Positions 57,685-64,000 of a stretch of DNA of 64,000 nt are shown here, one piece after another. Origin of the DNA: Cheiracanthium punctorium (Eukaryota > Arthropoda > Arachnida > Araneae > Cheiracanthiidae); contig JAWZYV010010319.1 of assembly GCA_038373885.1 (NCBI GenBank), forward strand, positions 1,104,001-1,168,000, given 5' to 3'. The notes under the pieces were generated by a model. It was not told the DNA's origin. It was given only the letters and a program-made list of their open reading frames with translations, and did not search any database. The translations under genes were made by a program, and so were the position numbers. Position 1 is the stretch's first letter. Each line of letters starts with the position of its first letter.

Positions 57685-59262
57685 TCTATGTAAATAAAAT
57701 TAGACTTTTGTCTGTACATTTCTTGGAATTCAAAAATTTTGCGATTTCTATCCGTTTCAAGCACCCAGGAATCCGATGCGACCCTCAAAAAAAAGTTTGT
57801 CTGTCTGTCATTCTGTCCGTGACGCTTTTTTTGTTTAAGCATCACGTAAAAACGACTGAAGCGAATGATATGAAATTTGGTGTCATGATAGGTGGTCACT
57901 CAACTTAAAACATAGGCGTCGAATTTTAAAAAAATCTTGATTAGATTTTCAGATTTTGCGAAAACCGTTTCAAACTGCGTAAATTTGTGTTCAAGCATCA
58001 CGCTAAAACGACAGAAGAGAATGATATGAAATTGGGTGTCATGATAGGTGGTCACTCAACTTAAAACATAGGCGTCGAATTTTAAAAAAATCTTGATTGG
58101 ATTTTGAGATTTTGCGAAAATCCTTTCAAACTGCGTAAATTTGTGTTCAAGCATCACGTAAAAACGACTGAAGCGAATGATATGAAATTGGGTGTCGTGA
58201 TAGGTGGTCACTCAACTTAAAACATAGGCGTCCAATTTTTAAAAAATCTTGATTGGATTTTGAGATTTTGCGAAAATCCTTTCAAACTGCGTAAATTTGT
58301 GTTCAAGCATCACGTAAAAACGACTGAAGCGAATGATATGAAATTGGGTGTCATGATAGGTGCTCACTCAACGTAAAACATAGGCGTCGAATTAAAAATA
58401 AATCTTGACTAGATTTTGAGATTTTGTGAAAATCATTTGAAACTGCGTAAATTTGTGTTCGCACATCACGTAATAACTGCAAAGGTGAAAAAATGATATT
58501 TGGTGAAATGATAGGTGGTCACTCACCTTAAACTATAAGCATCTAATTAAAAAAAAATTGATCAGATTTTGAGATTTTGCGAAAATCGTTTAAAACTGAG
58601 TGAATCTTTGTTCCCGCATTAAGTAATAATGACTAAGGCGAATGATATGAAATTCGGTCACATGATAGATGGTTGCTCAATATAAACTATAGGAGTCCAA
58701 TTTTTTAAACATTTTGATTAGATTTTGAGATTTTGTGAAAATTCTCTCAAAATACGTTCAATGATGATTTCTTCGAACTTCACGTAATAACGACTAATAC
58801 GAATGATACGAAATTTAGTGATATGATAGGTAGTTGCTAATCTTAATTTATAGGCGTTGAATTTTAAAAATATTTTGATTACATTTTGAGATTTTGCGAA
58901 AATCGTTTTAAAATGCTGAAAATTGTTCCAGCATCACGAAATAAAGACTGCAGGGAATGAAACGAATTTGGGTGACATGATAGGTTTGTCGCTCAATTTA
59001 AATTCTAGGCTTCCAATTTTTCAAAATGTTGATTAAATTTTGAGATTTTGCGAAAATTATTTCAGTATGTGTAAATATTCATTCGCGCATCCCATAATTA
59101 CGACTAAAGCGAATCAAATGGTATTACTTAGTTACTCTCTAACCTGTAATATTTTAACAATACATAAAAATTATAACTTCGCTTTCTTTACTTTGGCAAC
59201 ATACTACATTCATTCTGTGTACTCCTACAATGCTGACGAAAGTTCTTGCTTTTTGGAAATTT
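57685..59262 (+). mobile_element. Non-autonomous Helitron-like element with minisatellite, copy 2 (3' end lost)
   Basis: Begins TCTATGTAAATAAAATTAG after an A and runs through TTTTGTCTGTACATTTCTTG into the same 156-bp array as copy 1, including the same late divergent units. Homology stops after CTTGCTTTTTGGAAATTT, before the terminal hairpin, so the 3' end was deleted or replaced. Confidence 0.8.
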
Positions 59263-59269
59263 CCCCTTT

Positions 59270-60440
59270 TGAACGTCTAAGACTAGCAAAACGAATTTGT
59301 TCAATGACAGATTATTTGAAATGCAGTAAGTTTCTGTACTTTTGATCTCATATTTTTTTCCCAATATGAGATTATTATTTCTCACTTTTACACACCTCTG
59401 TGAAAAATGGTAATCATGGAAATAACTGTTTAGGTCTTATGCTATTTCGGCCTCCGATTACTTTTGCTCTTTGGCCTGTATGTACCTTAACAACTGTCTG
59501 TCTGGATCTGCCACCTAGGATTCTCGCCCTCTGCTGTGCTTTGCAAATGAAATATTAAATTGTTTCGTGAATGTTATCGCTCTGCATATTAAAAAAGCAA
59601 TCAAAACGCCTACAACTTATTATTATTATTATTTTTTCAATTACCGAGCTTTCAAAGAACCAAGTTCCAACAATCATAAATGTTTTAGACATGTGCTAGT
59701 CTAGCATTTATCAGACTGAATGACAGTTGAAAGTGAGGTGTTATAGGGCGTATGACTTATGCAACATTTTGGTTCCCGTACCATGAGACTCAAGCATTGT
59801 GGAGCGTAAGCGCTTCATATAAAACTTATATTTTTTTCGCATTTTGGAGAAATCGAAAATGGTTGGGTGTGCATCTGTCAACTGTTTCAAAAAAAAAAAA
59901 AAAAGAATCGAAAAAGATGTTTGTATCCCACAGGTTTGCAAGCAGATTCAGAGGGAACAAAAAAATATTAATAATGATTTGCCAACGAGACCGTTGAAAT
60001 CCCAACGCTAATGAAATATGATGAAAAGTAAGTGTTCAGATAGTTTGAAATATAGTTTTATTTTTGCATTTACATACATAATTCTGTGATCTAAACTTTT
60101 TTATTTTCATTCTTGCATTATATTCATTCATTTTTAAACATTTTACATTCATGCTTACAGCGAATAAAAATCTCAGACTGGTTGACGTCCGTTTTAGGGG
60201 TTCTGGTTGAAAGCAATTTATGCATTAGTTTCTAGTGACACCTTTTTCTTCATGGCCGTTAGGTGGCATGATTCTATGTAAAATGCGGTCAATGTTTTCG
60301 CAGTTTGTATTACTTTGTGACCCATCTTATTTGGGAGCCAGAGAAAGTAAACTGCTAACGGTGCTTGGTACACAAAGAGCTAGTATCAGCCATCATGAAA
60401 TCGTTAATGGAAATGGGTAAGATGACACTGACAAAAATAC
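59270..60440. other. Unassigned upstream sequence
   Basis: 59420-59530 is somewhat G+C-richer. No exon or repeat family could be supported. Confidence 0.4.
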
Positions 60441-60443
60441 AAA

Positions 60444-60649
60444 CCAAGGTCGTAGCCAGGGAGGGGATCATGGGGTGTTTGGTTCCCCACGTAATTATAG
60501 TCAATGGATTAGCAGTTTTATATTTGCGTTGACTCTGGAGATCAATTAAAGTTGAAAAATTTTAGTGCTACTTCTCAGCCCCCCAAATTTAATTTTAGCG
60601 TTACACATCCCCTCCCCTCCCCGATTTTTTTTTCTGGTTACGGACTTGG
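60444..60649. mobile_element. Short MITE
   Basis: Inverted ends CCAAGGTCGTAGCCAG and, reversed, CCAAGTCCGTAACCAG (13 of 16). The interior has GGGAGGGG at the left and CCCCTCCCC at the right. Possibly hAT-related; the target duplication is unclear. Confidence 0.5.
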
Positions 60650-60890
60650 TACAAGCTGAGAAGTAGAAATAGATGACTGTTGAAGCACGTAGTGGCCAGA
60701 AAGTACAGGTATTTTAGGTACGTAGCAAGAGTGGCCTCCTCCTTTCCCTCGAGCTTAGTAAACGTAATTATGAGGACTTTTGTACACACAAAATAAAGAA
60801 ATAAATAAATAAAAATTTAAAATAAAACACTTTTGTACACACAAAATAAATAAAATAAAAAATAATAATAAATGAAAGTAAAAATGAAAA

Positions 60891-61040
60891 TTAAAATAAA
60901 TAATAAAAAAGACAGGTGTCTCGTCTTTCATTTTCTTCGCCTTGAATTCTGCTCTGGATACGTTCCTTGAAGTAACCTTCGACAGCCAAAACAGTTTTCA
61001 CTTTTGTACGTTCATTAGACGATCTGACAAAAAGCAACAT
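60891..61040 (-). CDS. Unrecognised 49-codon ORF
   Basis: A minus-strand frame MLLFVRSSNERTKVKTVLAV continues with EGYFKERIQSRIQGEENERR and stops in an AT-rich run. Charged residues and balanced codon use make it look more coding-like than its surroundings, and a TTTTTGTCAG just inside it could be a splice acceptor. No family is recognised. It could be a fragment of a mobile element or an exon of another gene. Confidence 0.2.
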   Translation of the reverse strand: MLLFVRSSNERTKVKTVLAVEGYFKERIQSRIQGEENERRDTCLFYYLF

Positions 61041-61268
61041 ACGTCCTTAATTAGTCAGATGTGAGAAATTGCTTTGCTAAATGCAAATTACCGCACAATA
61101 CGTGATAAGCAAACATAGCACATTGTTGATATAAGTTAAAACAAACATCTACAGTAAAAGGTGTAAATATGCATTAAAATACCTAAGAAATTATGAGCCC
61201 TTTTAATACTTTCTATGAAGTACGTTTATTTCTTTTAAAACAAAGAAACTTTTTAAAAATATACTCAC

Positions 61269-61374
61269 CAAATTATTAAGTTAGTTACAATTCCCACATA
61301 AGTCCGGGGGCCACTATGAGTTCTTCCAGGCTAAACAGACTTCGAGTCTGGATCTTTTCCGTTCTCATTTCTGC
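61269..61374 (-). other. Possible 5' untranslated exon upstream of TMTC3
   Basis: A 106-base G+C-richer block on the minus strand lies between a TTCTCAG acceptor and a strong GTGAGT donor. It contains an ATG opening a 28-codon frame that ends in TAA inside the exon, and stops follow in the frame that would join TMTC3. So if it is part of the gene it is untranslated and carries a small upstream ORF. Alternatively it is an exon of an unrelated transcript. Confidence 0.35.
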
Positions 61375-62430
61375 CTGAGAATTCTTTTTTAAGCACAATA
61401 CATCAAAGAGAAAGGATTAAAATTATCTGAATAATTTTATTATTACCATACAAATTTTTTGTGCATCGGTAGATAAAGTTAATTAGAGATTGGTTAACGA
61501 AAAACTGATGATGAAAGCATAATTTAAATAAGTGTAAAGAGAATTGAGATAAACATAGCATGAAAATAATAAGTTTTAAGAACTTCTATGTTTAATGAAG
61601 TATATTTATTAAGGCATTCATACGCTCTCTAAGACTGTTAAAGGAATCTATTATATATTAGTCTTGACACATTTGTTTTCCATTTCTAATTTTATACTAA
61701 AATCAAACATAAGTTCAAAGACTATGTTTACATTTGTTTTCTTATGATATCTAGTCAAAGTAGCATATTGCCGTGAATAAAGTTACTTTTCTAAATATTT
61801 AATCATTCGATATACTTGCCTATATACTATGTTGCTACAATACAGTCTGGTCTGGAGCATACATCCTTGCGACATTTCTTTTGTAAGAATAAAATATTTC
61901 ACTTCTTTCAAAATAGTGTGCCGCAAAAGTTAATTTCATTCTGGTCACAAAAATTTATTTAAGCGCATAAGTATAAAATCATTAAGTATAAAATCATATC
62001 TAATGTGTAGTATTTCTCATTTTCTTGAAAAAAATGCGGGCAAGATTCAAAATATAAATCCTATCTTCATTTTTTGTTCTATATCGAGGTAACATTTTTT
62101 TATGCTGTGTTATAAACATGATTTGAGATATTGAAACTGTGTGTGTGGAGAGTGGCCTTCAAAATTTATATTAATACTGTAATATAAAGTTTAGAACTTG
62201 AAATGTGGGATGAAAAATTTTGACACTTTTTCAACACAAAATATCATAATGAAAAAGAAATAATTTTTTCTATCTACCTATTTTTATGAAGATATTCTTC
62301 TCAAAAAGAATGTAAGTCAATATATTTTTATTTAAGATGTATTTCACAGTAAATACATTTCCAATATCAAGCTACTGTCAATTACCCGGCATATTGGCCG
62401 GATATTCGTTGCCTCCCTAATTATTACTTA
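61375..62430. other. AT-rich sequence, nothing recognised
   Basis: If 61269-61374 is an untranslated exon, this is intron or promoter-proximal DNA; no promoter elements could be distinguished. Confidence 0.4.
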
Positions 62431-63899
62431 CTAGCTGAAGTACCCGTCCTTGACGGGTTAGTGAATGCAAATTTCCAAAAAGCAAGAACTTTTGTCAGCA
62501 TTGTAGGAGTACACAGAATGGATGGAGTATGTTGCCAAAATAACGAAAGCGAAGTTATAATTTTTATGTATTTTTAAAATATTACAGGTTAGAGAGTAAC
62601 TAAGTAATATCATTTCATTCGCTTTAGTCGTAATTATGTGATGCGCGAACGAATATCTACGGATATTGAAATAATTTTCGCAAAATCTCAAAATCTAATC
62701 AACATCTTTGAAAAATTGGAAGCCTAGAATTTAAGTTGAGTGACAACCTATCATGTCACCCAATTTCGTTTCATTCCCTGCAGTCTTTATTTCGTGATGC
62801 TGGAACAAAATTTCAGCATTTTAAAACGATTTTCGCAAAATCTCGAAATCTGATCGATTTTTTAAATTAGATGCTTATAGTTTAAGGTGAGTGACCACCT
62901 ATCATTTCACCAACCAATCATTTTTCACCTTTGCAGTTATTACGTGATGTGCGAGCACAAATTTACGCAGTTTGAAACGATTTTCGCAAAATCTGAAAAT
63001 CTAATGAAAATTTTTAAAAAATTCGACGCCTATGTTTTAAGTTGAGTGACCACCTATCATGACACCCAATTTCATATCATTCGCTTCAGTCGTTTTTACG
63101 TGATGCTCGAACACAAATATACGCAGTTTGACAGGATTTTCGCAAAATCTCAAAATCCAATCAAGATTTTTTAAAAATTGGACGCCTATGTTTTAAGTTG
63201 AGTGACCACCTATCATGACACCCAATTTCGTATCATTCGCTTCAGTCGTTCTTATGTGATGCTTGAACACAAATTTACGCAGTTTGAAACGATTTTTGAA
63301 AATCTCAAAATCCAATCAAGATTTTTAAAAATTGGACGCCTATGTGTTAAGTTGAGTGACCACCTATCATGACACCCAATTTCGTATCATTCGCTTCAGT
63401 CGTTTTTATGTGATGCTTGAACACAAATTTACGCAGTTTGAAAACGATTTTCGCAAAATCTGAAAATATAATGAAGATTTTTTTAAAATTGGACGCCTAT
63501 GTTTTAAGTTGAGTGACCACCTATCATGACACCCAATTTCATATCATTCGCTTCAGTCGTTTTTACGTGATGCTCGAACACAAATTTACGCAGTTTGAAA
63601 CGATTTTCGCAAAATCTCGAAATCCAATCAAGATTTTTTAAAAATTCCACGCCTTTGTTTTAAGTTGAGTGACCACCTATCATGACACCCAATTTCATAT
63701 CATTCGCTTCAGCCGTTTTTTCGTGATGCTTAAACAGAAAAAGCGTCACGGACAGAATGACAGAACGACAGAATGACAGACAGACAAACTTTTTTTTGAG
63801 GGTCGCATCGGATTCCCGGGTGCTTGAAACGGATAGAAATCGCAAAATTTTTGAATTCCAAGAAATGTACAGACAAAAGTTTAATTTTATTTATATAGA
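62431..63899 (-). mobile_element. Non-autonomous Helitron-like element with minisatellite, copy 3 (both ends intact)
   Basis: On the minus strand it starts TCTATATAAATAAAATTAA after A (63899) and ends with hairpin CCCGTC-AAG-GACGGG (62443-62457) and CTAG (62431-62434) followed by T. This is the TC...hairpin...CTAG, A/T-insertion signature of Helitrons. The array has more uniform units than copies 1 and 2 and lacks two of their divergent ones. Minus-strand frames here are by-products. Confidence 0.85.
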
Positions 63900-64000
63900 T
63901 TACAGTGGCGTGCACAAAGGTGGGGTCAAGGAGATCGGGACCTCTCCAAAAAAATTATCGACTTTACTTCGTTAAATTATCATGTAATTTTTTTGACATT

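Overview
This is a eukaryotic, strongly AT-rich window. Long introns, tRNA-derived SINEs, Tc1/mariner, hAT, piggyBac-like and Helitron-like elements, and the residue choices in its one host gene all point to an arthropod. A chelicerate such as a spider is my best guess, but that is an inference. Nothing bacterial or organellar was seen.

The only host gene I can assemble with confidence is on the minus strand. Twenty coding exons between 56828 and 10878 join in one consistent reading frame to give 832 residues: a TMTC3-type protein (transmembrane and TPR-repeat protein 3, a predicted ER O-mannosyltransferase). The first nine exons (56828 down to 45351) encode the multi-pass membrane half, including the luminal aspartate pair and the DUF1736 region. 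The other eleven (40498 down to 10878) encode the cytosol/lumen-exposed TPR solenoid and the stop. Every junction was checked for GT/AG and phase. The initiator methionine exon was not found. A likely untranslated upstream exon lies at 61269-61374.

The rest is mobile-element sequence inside and around this gene. 1-10760 is 3' flanking DNA with a short hAT MITE, several SINEs, a direct repeat pair and hairpins. The introns hold nested DNA elements: a piggyBac-like MITE inside a Tc1/mariner-like element at 17602-18845, and a hAT MITE inside a mariner-type pseudogene at 35229-36770. They also hold a second inverted piggyBac-like copy, foldback elements, a decayed Jockey-type LINE with RNase H (41528-42930), and two adjacent hAT elements (43559-44015 and 44204-45248, the latter carrying transposase fragments). 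56830-64000 is upstream intron or flank with SINEs and two further Helitron-like elements.

The most distinctive item is a three-copy family of non-autonomous Helitron-like elements (31287-32918, 57685-59262, 62431-63899). They start with TC, and the two copies with intact 3' ends finish with a short hairpin followed by CTAG. Each is filled by a tandem array of about 156-bp units whose divergent members occur in the same order in different copies. I did not find evidence of a new multi-gene system.
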